Of a DNA stretch of 64,000 nucleotides, positions 39,718 through 48,884 are shown piece by piece. Numbering within the stretch: position 1 is the first letter of the stretch; each line of letters begins with the position of its first letter. The position numbers and the translations under genes are program-made. Location: positions 1-64,000 of the forward strand of contig JAHDWA010000039.1 of the NCBI GenBank assembly GCA_023382535.1, written 5' to 3'. The DNA is from Anaerolineae bacterium (GTDB lineage: Bacteria > Chloroflexota > Anaerolineae > 4572-78 > J111). The notes beneath the pieces are model-generated. The model saw only the letters and a program-made list of their open reading frames with translations, did not search any database and was not told the DNA's origin.

Positions 39718-42612
39718 TTATTGAACTTCAAGTGCGGTCAACTGCCCTAACTCCAGCCAATCGCCCAGCGGCTGCCCCGTCTCATCCACCACCTGCACCT
39801 GCAAGCGAAAGGTTCCGGCCGGGAAATCAGCGGGTACCCACAGCGCGTGGTTGTCACGAACCCGCTCGCCGGCCGTCCACTGGGGCATGGGGTAGCGGCC
39901 AAACGAAGGGCGGCTGGTTTCGGCCAGGGGTACTGTATCATCGGCCGCCAGGAAGCGCAAACTGACCTGGTAATCGGGGACAGGCGTTTCGACGGCCTCC
40001 CAAAACAGGGCGACGCGCAAAAAATCGCTGCGCTGGATAGTCTCGCGCTCAGGCGTCGCTCCCAACAAGCAAGGATGAAGGATGAGGGATGAAGGATGAA
40101 AATTAGTCAGGGTATCTTCTTGCTGTTGACAAACGTGAGGTGCTGGCCAGGTAATTCCCAATTCTGCCAGGGTAGGCGGATTAGTTGGCCGGGTGACAGT
40201 CACGGGGAGGGGCAGGACGTCACTCCAGCCCGGTTCACCCCCTACCACAACCGGCAATCTGGCCCAGGTTGCCGGATCATACAACCCGGCGACCAGAAAG
40301 TAGCCGCCCGGCGGAGTTCCCGGCGGAACCTGAACGGCGTGTTTATCTTGCACAAAGCCCCACGGTTCCCAGCGGCTGGTTGGCAGACCGCCGGGATGCA
40401 GGTTATCCTGCCCGGCAAAGAGGTGCTGCTGGCCGTCTACCAGTTGAGCCAGCGCGCTGTAATTCATAGCCAACGGTTGGCGGGCCTGCCAGTAGAGGGT
40501 CAGGTCGAAGGTTTGGCCGGAGGCAGCTTGGGGTTGGTCGAGGTCATAGCCGAGCAGATTGACCTGCCGGCCAAAATTGACCTGGCGCGAGACCTTAGCT
40601 CCGGTGCCGTGGGTCCCATCAAAAACTCGTTTGAGCGGGTTGTCGAAATGATCCAGGTAAAGGGTTTTGGTCAAAAGGAAAGCCAGGGCCAGGGCCAGCA
40701 AAAGAACAACTTGGGATGAGCTAAAATCAGGTACTCTCTCGCCACCCCCATTCCCTTTAAAGGAGAGGGACAAGGGGTGAAGATGACGATAGGCCCTAAA
40801 TCCCAGCCCAATTACTACAACCAACGCCACAAGAGATAAAGTATTGGCAGCTTGTCGAATGGGTGTCTCGCCAAATTGGAGCAAAAGCCGGTGCTGGCCG
40901 GCGGGCATTGTCACTCCCACCAGGCCCCGTTCGGTGACAGGAGCCAAGGGAGCCGGTTGGTTGTCTACCTCGGCTTGCCAGCCGGGAAAATAAAAGGTGT
41001 GGAAGACGGCCTGGTAAGATTCTGGCGCGTTGATGGTCAGGTCCGCCCGGTTGAAACTATAGACCGCCGACTCAACCCTGGCGCCGGCGGGCAAATAGGC
41101 ATGATCCAACCTCTCTATCGCTGCACCGGTTTGGTACAGCGACTCCAGGGGCGAGTCGTGGGGTATTTGCTGCACCCAGATGGGCAGATATTCGCCAAAT
41201 GAGGTCGTGCCAATCGCTCCGGTTGCCCGTTCGTAGGCCATCATGCCGGTCAAGGTAGGCGGAGCGGGCAGAGAAGCGTAGTAACGAGGGTACAGGAGAG
41301 GAACGGTGCTGATGAGGACCAGCATCACTCCCCCAACTGTCAGACTAAAACTCAGCCGGTTGGGCAAGGCAGCGACAGCAACACCGGCCAGGACGGCCAG
41401 CAAAAAAGCGGTCACGCTCAGGAGCCGGTGCGGCTGCTGCACAAAGGCGATGAGAGGCAGCCGGTCCCATACGCCAACAGATACAGGCAGCATCATAAAA
41501 ATGGCGACGACTAAACCAACGACAGCAAAAAGCAGGGGAGCAGGGGAGCAGGGGAGCCGAGGAGCTACTCCCTGAGTTCTCTTAAATTCCCCCGAGTCCC
41601 TCTGCTTCCACAAATAGAAAAGCACAGCCAGCAGGCCGATAGCCGCCAGCGTTACGTGGGCCAGGCCGAGGGTGAGCGGGTCAGTGGGATTGAGCAGGCC
41701 GGTGTTGGCGGGCTGGGGCAACGAAAAAAGCTGACCGAGGCTGACAAAGTTGGAGTGGTAGTCGAAGTCGGGCGGGGTGATGACACGCTGGACCTGGGCA
41801 AATTCCTTTTCCAGGGTAGCGGGCAGCCAAAAGAAGGCGGCGAGGGCGAGACCGAGGCTGAGGGCGAGGCTAACCCGAAGGATTGCATACTGCGTATTGC
41901 GTATTCCGTGGTGGGGGGTGCGGGTAAAAACAAGTTCGATCCCAAGAAAAAATATGAGCAGCGGGAGAAAGAGCAGGTTGGAGATATTGTGCATCAGCAG
42001 TGCTGCACCGCAGAGGAGGGCGCTCAGCGGCAGGTAAGTAGGCTGGTTGGTCCGAATTAAGCGACCAAAAGCCCAAAAGGCCAGGGGAAACAGCGCTCCG
42101 GCCCAGGTGACCGGCAAGCTGCCCCGCGAATAGAGATTAAACAGTTGATAGGGCGCATATACATAAGCCACTCCGGCTAACAGCCCGGCTTTTGCCCCCA
42201 ACCAATCTTTCACCAGGAGATAAACCCCGCTTCCCGCCACGAGCAGGGCTAAGGCCCCGGAAATATTGAACGCGCCGACCATATCCAGCCCTATCAGGTG
42301 CAGTCCCTCGGTGAGATAATAGGAGAGCGGTGCATAGAAGACAAAGAGAGGCAGGCCGTAGCCAAAGGCCAGGTCAGGCAGCCAGCGGAAAAAAAAGACG
42401 CCCTGGCGAATTAGCTGGTCCAGGGCGACAACGCGATACAGGTGGAGCAGGCCGTCGGCGCTGCGGGTCAGGGTGGGCTGGAGAAGCGGGGTGATGGCCG
42501 GCAGGGTGAGCAGCCAGAGTAGCAGCAGAGGATGGAATATAGAAGATAGTGGATAGTGGATAGAAGACAGAAGGGAGTAGCTGAAACGCTTAAGCAGGCC
42601 GATAGTATTCAT
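39718..42612 (-). CDS. Large membrane protein, PTPS-related/glycosyltransferase-like
   Basis: A 964-residue protein with at least ten transmembrane segments in the first 600 residues and a large hydrophilic C-terminal part. The order matches '6-pyruvoyl-tetrahydropterin synthase-related' membrane proteins, which resemble GT-C glycosyltransferases: DGLLHLYRVVALDQLIRQG near 45, SYYLTEGLHLIGLDMVGAFN, GVAYVYAPYQLFNLYSRGSLP, then YFPGWQAEVDN near 550. The pterin name is historical; lipid-linked sugar transfer is the better guess. At least five stretches are short-period repeats read in frame. I start at 42612 (MNTIGLL); nine codons upstream to 42639 fall inside a repeat. Confidence 0.78.
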   Translation of the reverse strand: MNTIGLLKRFSYSLLSSIHYPLSSIFHPLLLLWLLTLPAITPLLQPTLTRSADGLLHLYRVVALDQLIRQGVFFFRWLPDLAFGYGLPLFVFYAPLSYYLTEGLHLIGLDMVGAFNISGALALLVAGSGVYLLVKDWLGAKAGLLAGVAYVYAPYQLFNLYSRGSLPVTWAGALFPLAFWAFGRLIRTNQPTYLPLSALLCGAALLMHNISNLLFLPLLIFFLGIELVFTRTPHHGIRNTQYAILRVSLALSLGLALAAFFWLPATLEKEFAQVQRVITPPDFDYHSNFVSLGQLFSLPQPANTGLLNPTDPLTLGLAHVTLAAIGLLAVLFYLWKQRDSGEFKRTQGVAPRLPCSPAPLLFAVVGLVVAIFMMLPVSVGVWDRLPLIAFVQQPHRLLSVTAFLLAVLAGVAVAALPNRLSFSLTVGGVMLVLISTVPLLYPRYYASLPAPPTLTGMMAYERATGAIGTTSFGEYLPIWVQQIPHDSPLESLYQTGAAIERLDHAYLPAGARVESAVYSFNRADLTINAPESYQAVFHTFYFPGWQAEVDNQPAPLAPVTERGLVGVTMPAGQHRLLLQFGETPIRQAANTLSLVALVVVIGLGFRAYRHLHPLSLSFKGNGGGERVPDFSSSQVVLLLALALAFLLTKTLYLDHFDNPLKRVFDGTHGTGAKVSRQVNFGRQVNLLGYDLDQPQAASGQTFDLTLYWQARQPLAMNYSALAQLVDGQQHLFAGQDNLHPGGLPTSRWEPWGFVQDKHAVQVPPGTPPGGYFLVAGLYDPATWARLPVVVGGEPGWSDVLPLPVTVTRPTNPPTLAELGITWPAPHVCQQQEDTLTNFHPSSLILHPCLLGATPERETIQRSDFLRVALFWEAVETPVPDYQVSLRFLAADDTVPLAETSRPSFGRYPMPQWTAGERVRDNHALWVPADFPAGTFRLQVQVVDETGQPLGDWLELGQLTALEVQ
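40071..40098. repeat. In-frame heptamer array in the membrane protein (1)
   Basis: Four 7-mers aaggatg, aaggatg, agggatg, aaggatg. It translates to FHPSSLILHP near residue 840. Confidence 0.8.
40735..40780. repeat. Palindrome-centred in-frame insert in the membrane protein
   Basis: CCTTTAAAGG at 40754-40763 is the centre of a G/C-skewed imperfect palindrome. It translates to PLSLSFKGNGGGERVP near residue 618, between two transmembrane segments. The sequence class resembles widespread intergenic palindromes. Confidence 0.6.
41531..41570. repeat. In-frame octamer array in the membrane protein (2)
   Basis: Octamers agcagggg three times, then agccgagg, agctactc. The first and fourth units also occur in queA (62815-62870). 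Confidence 0.8.
41881..41915. repeat. In-frame heptamer array in the membrane protein (3)
   Basis: Five 7-mers gattgca, tactgcg, tattgcg, tattccg, tggtggg. It translates to HGIRNTQYAILR near residue 240. Confidence 0.75.
42535..42583. repeat. In-frame heptamer array in the membrane protein (4)
   Basis: Seven 7-mers: gaatata, gaagata, gtggata (twice), gaagaca, gaaggga, gtagctg. It forms residues about 10-26, just before the first transmembrane segment. Confidence 0.75.
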
Positions 42613-42656
42613 CCCTATCTTCGATCCACTACTCTCCATCTACTATCTACTAATTT
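42613..42656. repeat. Heptamer array between two genes
   Basis: Six 7-mers ctatctt, cgatcca, ctactct, ccatcta, ctatcta, ctaattt. It covers the stop codon of the hydrolase gene and the whole leader of the membrane-protein gene, and is roughly complementary to the array at 42535. Confidence 0.75.
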
Positions 42657-44155
42657 TTGGGCATCGCCTGGAGGGCATAGTAGGCCGGGGCGGCGGTGAG
42701 TTCCGGGTAGGTGGGATAGACAATACTCCAGTAAGTCTGCTCATCTTGCAACGTCCACTGGGGATCGGCTACGTAAATCAGGCTCATTACGCCAATCCAG
42801 GGCTGCCAGTTGGCCTGGGCATACTGGTAGGCCCGGACAAAATATTGGGCTTGTTGTTCCGGAGTCACGGCGTGCCACTTGTAGGGCGAGTCGGGGCGCG
42901 GATCAATGGTCCAACCAAACTCAAGCAGCACCACCTTCTTGTCGGCGTCGCCATTGTTGACCATAATCGCCCGCACATCCTCGACGTGGCGGAAACAATA
43001 AACCCGGCGCAGCTCTTCGGGGACGTTATTCTCCGGCTTGAAATCGCCGGGGTTAGCCAGGCCCGGTGTGCGAGCGACCTCGGCCGGATCGGTTTCCGGC
43101 GGGGAGGCAAAACCGGCCCCATGCGCGCCCAGGGCGTCAAAGTAGGGCTTGGCCCCGGCGTCGTACATACCCTGAATATAGTGAGTATCGGGCCGGGCCA
43201 CGTCGTCGTTGCGGGTAGTGGGCGCCAGGCCGGCGCTAATGATAATCGGATAGGGATCAACTGCTTTAATGGCCTGGTAGGCAATTTTGAGCATCTCGGT
43301 GTATTCAGCCGGACTGGGGGGACGATTACCCCACTCGCGGGCCAGGTTTGGCTCGTTCCAGATCTGATAAGCATCAACCCGGCCTTTGTAGCGAGTCGCT
43401 ACGGCGGCGGCAAAATCGGCAAAGTCCTGGAGGTTATTGGGCGGGCCAACTTCCGGGTAGCCGCCGCCGGCCCACTGCGGCTGCACCCCCAGGCGGGCAA
43501 TCACTCTAAGGCCATGGGCATCAATTTGATCCATGACCCGGTCGGTACGCGCCCAATCGAAGTGCCCTTTTTCTGAGCCTTCGATTTCACGCCAGGCAAA
43601 CTCTTGTTTCACCCAGCGAAAGCCGGCATCCTGAACCAGCTTCAAATCCCGGTCGGCAATCTCCTCCTGCCAGAAGAGAAAGACCTGCATGCTATAATCG
43701 GGTGAAGTCATCGTTACCGGGGCCGTGTTAAGCGGGGCGTTGACAGCCGCAGGGGCGGCAGGCGGTTCCGTGGGTGCAGGCGGGCTGGTTGGCTCTGCGG
43801 TGGGAGGAGCCGCCTCAGTGGATGCAACCGGCGCTTGCGCCGCTACCACCGGCGTGGGAGATTCGGCCGGCTGTTGGGCGACAGGCGTGGGTCCAGGCAG
43901 GGGGGAGATGGGGGTGTTTACCGGGGAGACAGGGGTCTGCTGGGCAGAGCCTTCTTCCGAAAAACGGACGACCTCATAGGTTGGGGTCGGCGTACCTTTC
44001 TTGGGCGGGCTGGGTTGATAAATGAAAATAGCGTAAACAGCAAAGAGAGCGGCGCAAACCAGGGCAAGGACGATGGCGCTCCCGCCGATGATAGGTAATA
44101 ACAGTAAAAAATTAAACCCTTTCTTTTCGGGCTGGACGTTTCTCTGTTGGTACAT
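42650..44155 (-). CDS. Membrane-anchored glycoside hydrolase-like protein (clan A fold)
   Basis: A 501-residue protein. Residues 15-50 hold a transmembrane anchor (FLLLLPIIGGSAIVLALVCAALFAVYAIF), 55-150 a Pro/Thr/Ala-rich linker, 160-500 a TIM-barrel hydrolase of the GH5/GH39/GH42 clan: FRWVKQEFAWREIEG, then the acid/base glutamate in YQIWNEPNLA and the nucleophile glutamate in VVLLEFGWT. It would act outside the membrane on a polysaccharide. The upstream gene carries a related catalytic domain, and the two form a pair on the minus strand. The substrate is unknown. Confidence 0.82.
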   Translation of the reverse strand: MYQQRNVQPEKKGFNFLLLLPIIGGSAIVLALVCAALFAVYAIFIYQPSPPKKGTPTPTYEVVRFSEEGSAQQTPVSPVNTPISPLPGPTPVAQQPAESPTPVVAAQAPVASTEAAPPTAEPTSPPAPTEPPAAPAAVNAPLNTAPVTMTSPDYSMQVFLFWQEEIADRDLKLVQDAGFRWVKQEFAWREIEGSEKGHFDWARTDRVMDQIDAHGLRVIARLGVQPQWAGGGYPEVGPPNNLQDFADFAAAVATRYKGRVDAYQIWNEPNLAREWGNRPPSPAEYTEMLKIAYQAIKAVDPYPIIISAGLAPTTRNDDVARPDTHYIQGMYDAGAKPYFDALGAHGAGFASPPETDPAEVARTPGLANPGDFKPENNVPEELRRVYCFRHVEDVRAIMVNNGDADKKVVLLEFGWTIDPRPDSPYKWHAVTPEQQAQYFVRAYQYAQANWQPWIGVMSLIYVADPQWTLQDEQTYWSIVYPTYPELTAAPAYYALQAMPKN

Positions 44156-44243
44156 GCTAAGACCTTTATTCAGACAAAAGCCCAGGGCTAACTATGACCT
44201 TCACAGATGCTCTCACGTTTTGACCATCAAATTCGATAAGGTG

Positions 44244-44309
44244 TTTGGAAGGTTGGAGGATTGGAAGGTTGGCTGGAGTCCTTTATCCAGTCCTCCAGCC
44301 TTCCAAATC
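44244..44309. repeat. Octamer array with inverted arms
   Basis: Left arm ttggaagg, ttggagga, ttggaagg, ttggctgg; right arm tccagtcc, tccagcct, tccaaatc, roughly its inverse complement. It lies between the two hydrolase genes and could fold into a long hairpin. Confidence 0.8.
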
Positions 44310-44414
44310 TTCGAAGTTATTACCAATTTTGAAAATCAAAACTCATCAGATAGAGCTTCCAGGAAAGTTATTAGTTTGGCCCCAGGCTAAATTTCACCCA
44401 ATATCTATGATGAT

Positions 44415-47384
44415 TTACTTCGGCATCGTCGCCAGGGCATTAAAGGCCGGGGTATTGAGAATACCGAAGTTAGCCAGCTCGGTGCCGGCAGCGGTAACGC
44501 CATAATCCAGGTTCCAGAGGAACATTGGCCCCACATAACCTGAACTCTTGGCCCACTGGTAGGCCTCGACGATCCATTTGGCCTGCTCTTCGGGCGTGTT
44601 GCTGGTGGCATACTCGTAACCGGGTTGGGGATTGCCGGAAACGGCCCAGCCAAATTCGGTGGGCGAGATGCCTTTACCACCGTCGCCATTGGCGACCATT
44701 ACGTTGCGATAACCTTCCATTGTCCCCAGGAAGCACCAGCTATGATGCCGGTTGGTAAAGGTGCCGTGGCCAGGATCGGCGGCAGCTTCCTGCGGGGTTA
44801 TCGTTTGCCAGTTCCCCAGTGCCGGGCATAAATAACCGGAAGGGTGCGCTCCCAGCACGTCGAAGTAACCTTTGACCCCGTTGGCATACATCGCATTCAG
44901 ATAATCAATATCATCCATCGCCAAGTCGCCGACATTACCTGCCGGTGTCAGCGCGCCGCTGATAACAATCATATCCGGATTGACCGACTTTATAGCCTGG
45001 TAAGAGAGCTGCAGGAGCTGGACATAGGCCGCAGGATTAATCCGGCCTTTGCCGCCAGCTTCGTACCAAAGATTCTGCTCGTTCCAAACCTCGATGGCAA
45101 AAACCTTGCCCCGGTAGCGGTCGGCGACACGAGCGACGGCCTCGGCATACTTAGCCGGGTCGGACGGCGGGCCTTCGACGCTTTTATCGTCGTCGGGAGG
45201 TCTGGCCCAATCTGGGGCTTTGGGAATGCTGGCCATCACTTTGATGCCATTAGCGGCATACGCCCCAATCACCTCATCCCAGAAACCCCAGGAATAACCT
45301 CCCGGCGAGGGTTCAAAGTCTTTCCAGGCCATCTGGAATTTGACCCAGTCAAAGCCCATGGCTTTAAGGCTGCCGATATTGGCGCTGGTGTTACCGCGCG
45401 GGTCCACCTGAATGCCGTAGCCAAACGGCACACTGACCGAGGCAGCGGGAGGCGGCGCCGCCGGTTGGGGTTGAGCCGGGGCCTCCTGGGCCGGGGCGGC
45501 TTGCTGCTGGACGGGTTCCGGTTCTGGCTCCGGCGTTGGCGTAGCTTCCGGAGTGGGCGTCGGTTCGGGGGTGGGGCTGGGGGTAGGAGTCGGTGTTGCC
45601 ACTAACACGGCGACACTGCCGCGCGGAACCGCTCCGGCAGCATCCTGGCTGGAAGAAATGGCCGCTTCGACTTCATAAGAGCCGCCCGCTTCGGGGGCAG
45701 TCCACTTGTAATTGGGGCTGCTCAAGTCCACAATTTTTTCGTCAATGACCCCGCCATCCTGGTTTTGCACCCGCCAGACCACCGAGTACTGGCTTTCGAC
45801 TGGCGGAATGACTAGATCCAGGAATTTGCGGATGACGCCCCAAATCTGGGCATCATTCTTTTCATTCAACAGATTCTGGACGGCCACACCCCGCAGGTTG
45901 TACTGGGCCACAAATTGCAGCTTGCGGGCAATGCTGGCCGCATTTTCCAGATAAACCGTGCGCTGGGTATTGTTGCTGTCCAGATAGGCAAACCAGTAGG
46001 TGCCGCTGTTGGCATCAAACTGGATACCGGTCGAGGCCTGCAGCCCGGCCAGGGTAAAATCCACTTCCTGCCCCGGCGCAACAATATTCTGGCCGCCGAC
46101 AATTGCCACCGAGCCAATCGGGTCCAGCGCCTGTTGATAGGTGATGTCACGGGTCACACCGTTCACCTGCTCGGTGCTTAGGGTAGAGAGCAGCAGTTGG
46201 ATTTTGTAGCGGTTGACCTGCCCGACCGCCCAATTGAGCATCGCTTCCATCTGGCCGCCCTGGGTATAGGCTTTGGGGTCAGGCGAGGTCGGCACTTTAA
46301 CCACATCGGCGATCCGGCCCAGAGCCTGCCAATCATAAGCGCCGCTGTTCCAATCTTCGGCTGAAACTTGCTGCGGCAGTTCGACCCGCACGGAGAGCTG
46401 TTTATTTTCGGGCAGCGCCTCATCCAGTTGTCTGATGAATGCCGTTAACTCTTTCTGCAAATCAGGATTGACGCCCCGATAATCAATATCAATACCTTGA
46501 TAAGCGTTACGCTGCACCAGGTCAACAATGGCCTCGATGTGCCGCTGGCGGGCCTCTGCGTCAATTAATAAGTTGTCAATCAGATCGGACCGAATGGAGC
46601 CATCACTGCCCCAGTTACGAATAGAAGGGATAACCGTAAAAGAGGCATTTTGGATTTCGGGGGGCAATGTGCCCAGATCACCCATGATTTTGCCGTCGGC
46701 ATCCAGGTACAAACCCTGCGGGTTGACTTCTACCAGGGTATCCTTGATGCCGTCGGGCAGAGGCGTATTCGGAGCGTAATCCGTCGAGACGTTGGGATTG
46801 ATGGCGTGGGTTTGCATAACCACAACCGAGGCCGGCAGAAAGTCCAGCTCCGACTCGATGACATCTTCGGTCAGGATTTTGCGGTTAGGCAGCCACTCCC
46901 AGGTGTCGCCGGTCCAGGCATACAAATCTAACGTATTATAAGGTTCAGATTCGTTGGGGATGGGTACGGTCAGAACTACGGCTTCAGGGGAAGTCCCCTT
47001 GACCTGGATACGATAGAAAGGACTTTTCATCACCAGGTTAGGGGGAATACTCTCGGCGGCGGTGAGGAGACTGTTCCCGGCCGAGCCTTCCAAAAAGAGG
47101 CTGCGGGGAATCTGTTCTAGCTTGACCCGAAAGGAACGTTTGACGCCTTCCGGCAGAAACGTAATTTGGGTGCCATCAGGGTCCTGGACCGCGCCGCCAT
47201 CCCGGCCAATGCTCTCGTAGCCAATACTGAGCAGCCGGTCGGCCAGGGAAATCGGCGGCAGCAATAACGCGCTCAAAATGAGCAGTGGAATTAGTACAAA
47301 GTTGATGACCACCCCGCCCACTCGACTCTCTAAAACTGACTCAAACGATTGCACGAGTGGATTTGATTTAGTGCTTGACGACAT
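44415..47384 (-). CDS. Two-domain glycoside hydrolase-like protein (degenerate GH18 plus clan A domain)
   Basis: A 989-residue membrane-anchored protein. One transmembrane segment is at 25-45 (VVINFVLIPLLILSALLLPPI). A GH18-like barrel (about 200-540) carries AYQGIDIDYRG where active enzymes have DxDxE; the catalytic Glu is Arg, so chitinase activity is unlikely. An Ig-like region (560-610) and a long Pro/Thr/Glu linker follow. A clan A hydrolase domain (660-989) has VEVWNEQNLW (acid/base) and ISPTEFGWA (nucleophile). The ATG at 47384 is chosen because the transmembrane segment follows normally; its Shine-Dalgarno site is poor. It is upstream of the related hydrolase at 42650. Confidence 0.78.
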   Translation of the reverse strand: MSSSTKSNPLVQSFESVLESRVGGVVINFVLIPLLILSALLLPPISLADRLLSIGYESIGRDGGAVQDPDGTQITFLPEGVKRSFRVKLEQIPRSLFLEGSAGNSLLTAAESIPPNLVMKSPFYRIQVKGTSPEAVVLTVPIPNESEPYNTLDLYAWTGDTWEWLPNRKILTEDVIESELDFLPASVVVMQTHAINPNVSTDYAPNTPLPDGIKDTLVEVNPQGLYLDADGKIMGDLGTLPPEIQNASFTVIPSIRNWGSDGSIRSDLIDNLLIDAEARQRHIEAIVDLVQRNAYQGIDIDYRGVNPDLQKELTAFIRQLDEALPENKQLSVRVELPQQVSAEDWNSGAYDWQALGRIADVVKVPTSPDPKAYTQGGQMEAMLNWAVGQVNRYKIQLLLSTLSTEQVNGVTRDITYQQALDPIGSVAIVGGQNIVAPGQEVDFTLAGLQASTGIQFDANSGTYWFAYLDSNNTQRTVYLENAASIARKLQFVAQYNLRGVAVQNLLNEKNDAQIWGVIRKFLDLVIPPVESQYSVVWRVQNQDGGVIDEKIVDLSSPNYKWTAPEAGGSYEVEAAISSSQDAAGAVPRGSVAVLVATPTPTPSPTPEPTPTPEATPTPEPEPEPVQQQAAPAQEAPAQPQPAAPPPAASVSVPFGYGIQVDPRGNTSANIGSLKAMGFDWVKFQMAWKDFEPSPGGYSWGFWDEVIGAYAANGIKVMASIPKAPDWARPPDDDKSVEGPPSDPAKYAEAVARVADRYRGKVFAIEVWNEQNLWYEAGGKGRINPAAYVQLLQLSYQAIKSVNPDMIVISGALTPAGNVGDLAMDDIDYLNAMYANGVKGYFDVLGAHPSGYLCPALGNWQTITPQEAAADPGHGTFTNRHHSWCFLGTMEGYRNVMVANGDGGKGISPTEFGWAVSGNPQPGYEYATSNTPEEQAKWIVEAYQWAKSSGYVGPMFLWNLDYGVTAAGTELANFGILNTPAFNALATMPK

Positions 47385-47589
47385 ACTTAATTCGTCTTCT
47401 CCTTTCCTACGAAACAAGGACGATGCCTGGAGGCTGAAAGCAGGGTTGGTTGTTCCCGGAACCAACACCTTCGCCTGTCGCTAGAAGGCCCTAAGTATAA
47501 TAAAAAAAGAAAAAAAGGGAAATAAAGCAGATGGCGAGTCAAACGGCCTCCAGGTCAGCTTTTCCTAAAGTTCTAGAGAAAGAATTTCG
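47385..47589. other. Intergenic, nothing recognised
   Basis: Leader of the large hydrolase gene. No RNA gene or coding frame seen. Together with the repeat that follows it makes a gap of about 300 bp. Confidence 0.4.
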
Positions 47590-47654
47590 CCGGGATTTGG
47601 GGATTTGGGGATAAAACAAGTTATAAAAAATCTCCCAATCCCCTAATCCCGGCC
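47590..47654. repeat. Octamer/heptamer array with inverted arms
   Basis: Left arm gggatttg twice; right arm caatcccc, taatcccg, nearly its inverse complement. It lies downstream of prmC and may also aid termination. Confidence 0.75.
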
Positions 47655-47687
47655 CACAACCAGCCTCTTTCAGGGTCACCTGAGTGG

Positions 47688-48602
47688 TTACTTGACGACT
47701 AACAATCTATCCAGGCCGGCTAAATCTTTTTTCACCTGGGTGCTGGCTTCAGGAAAATGAAACTGGGCCAGTTTGAGCACTGCCTGCCCTTGCTCGGAGC
47801 CAATTTCGACCAGCAAACTGCCGTCAGGCGCTAATTTTTCTCTGGCCTGGAGCAAGAGCCGCCGGATTACTTCCAGACCGTCCTGCCCCCCGTCGAGAGC
47901 CAAGCGTGGTTCGTATTTGCTTACCTCCGGCATAGCGGCCGCTAGCTCCGGCTGGCTAACATAGGGTGGATTGCTGACAATTAAATCAACCGGTTCAACT
48001 ACCGGATCCAGTAAGTCACCGGACAAAAAAGTAATTCTATCGGCTACGGCATGCCGTTCGGCATTTTGCCAGGCCAGACGCAGCGCTTCGGGAGAAGTGT
48101 CAATGGCAATAATCAAAGCATCGGACAGATGTTTGGCCAGGGCAACCGCAATGCAACCGCTACCCGTACCAACATCGGCAATTGTGAATTGTGAATTGTG
48201 AATATTAAATTGTGAACTGGCGGGCATCGTTTCAGAATCGTAAATCGTAAATCGTAAATCGTAAATCTCCAGTGCGGTTTCAACCAGCAGTTCTGTTTCC
48301 GGGCGGGGAATCAGCACATGGGGATTGACCTGGAACTCCAGGCCAAAAAACTCCTTGTGCCCGACAAGATAGGCCACCGGCTCGCGCTGCTCCCGGCGGC
48401 GGAGCAGTTCCTCGAACTGCTTGATTTGGTTTTCGTCTAGGAGATCTGAGAGGTGAAGATAGAGCCAGGTCCGCTCCCGGCCCAGGCTGTGGGCCAGGAG
48501 CACTTCGGCATCGAGCCGGGGCGTATCGCACCCGGCGGTGGAGAGACGGTGGGTAGATTTCTCTAAAATATCGCCAAGTGAAGTCACGTTAGCACATATC
48601 AC
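47688..48602 (-). CDS. prmC: Release-factor glutamine methyltransferase PrmC
   Basis: A 304-residue enzyme that methylates the GGQ glutamine of release factors. Seen are RREPVAYLVGHKEFFGL-type motif with EFFGLEFQVNPHVLIPRPETE (83-103), the SAM loop IADVGTGSGCIAVALA (141-156) and the catalytic NPPY in LIVSNPPYVSQPE (near 207). Between PRPETELLVETALE and the SAM loop about 30 residues (111-141) have no family counterpart and are two heptamer arrays read in frame. The target factor gene, prfA, is 1.3 kb upstream on the same strand, a common pairing. Confidence 0.9.
   Translation of the reverse strand: MICANVTSLGDILEKSTHRLSTAGCDTPRLDAEVLLAHSLGRERTWLYLHLSDLLDENQIKQFEELLRRREQREPVAYLVGHKEFFGLEFQVNPHVLIPRPETELLVETALEIYDLRFTIYDSETMPASSQFNIHNSQFTIADVGTGSGCIAVALAKHLSDALIIAIDTSPEALRLAWQNAERHAVADRITFLSGDLLDPVVEPVDLIVSNPPYVSQPELAAAMPEVSKYEPRLALDGGQDGLEVIRRLLLQAREKLAPDGSLLVEIGSEQGQAVLKLAQFHFPEASTQVKKDLAGLDRLLVVK
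48181..48270. repeat. Two abutting in-frame heptamer arrays in prmC
   Basis: Array A 48181-48115+: units attgtga (x3), atattaa, attgtga in 48181-48215; array B 48236-48270: aatcgta x4, aatctcc. They encode residues 111-141, including NIHNSQFTI and YDLRFTIYD. Confidence 0.9.
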
Positions 48603-48614
48603 ATTCCTGTTTTC

Positions 48615-48884
48615 TTACTCAAACAAGTCCGAGTGGGTTCCTGTTCGCTCAAAAATGATATCGTCCCCTACCAGTTTGTAAATCAACAACCAGTTGGATT
48701 CAATGTGACACTCACGCCGGCCTTTATAATTCCCAATCAGTGGGTGGTCTCGATACTGTTCCGCTAACTGTTCTTCTTCAATCAACAGGCTCATCACCTC
48801 TTTTATTTTCTGCAACTCCTTACCTCGTTTCCCCATCCGCTTCAAATCTTTCTCAAATTGCCGGGTGAAACTCGGTTTACGCAT
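48615..48884 (-). CDS. yafQ: YafQ-type mRNA interferase toxin
   Basis: An 89-residue RelE-superfamily toxin: FTRQFEKDLKRMGKRG at 6-21, HPLIGNYKGRRECHIESNWLLIYKL with the catalytic basic/His residues at 47-71, and the C-terminal RTGTHSDLF with the conserved His near 84. YafQ cuts mRNA on the ribosome. Its ATG overlaps the antitoxin stop (TAATG). It forms a type II pair with the upstream dinJ-like gene. Confidence 0.9.
   Translation of the reverse strand: MRKPSFTRQFEKDLKRMGKRGKELQKIKEVMSLLIEEEQLAEQYRDHPLIGNYKGRRECHIESNWLLIYKLVGDDIIFERTGTHSDLFE

Noticed and set aside
47591..47654. Simple intrinsic terminator for prmC
   Set aside because: The arms are octamer repeats and no T-run follows on the minus strand, so it is listed as an array; a termination effect is possible but not shown.
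48181..48270. CRISPR-like repetition in prmC
   Set aside because: The period is 7 bp with no spacers and the frame is open across it; not a CRISPR array.
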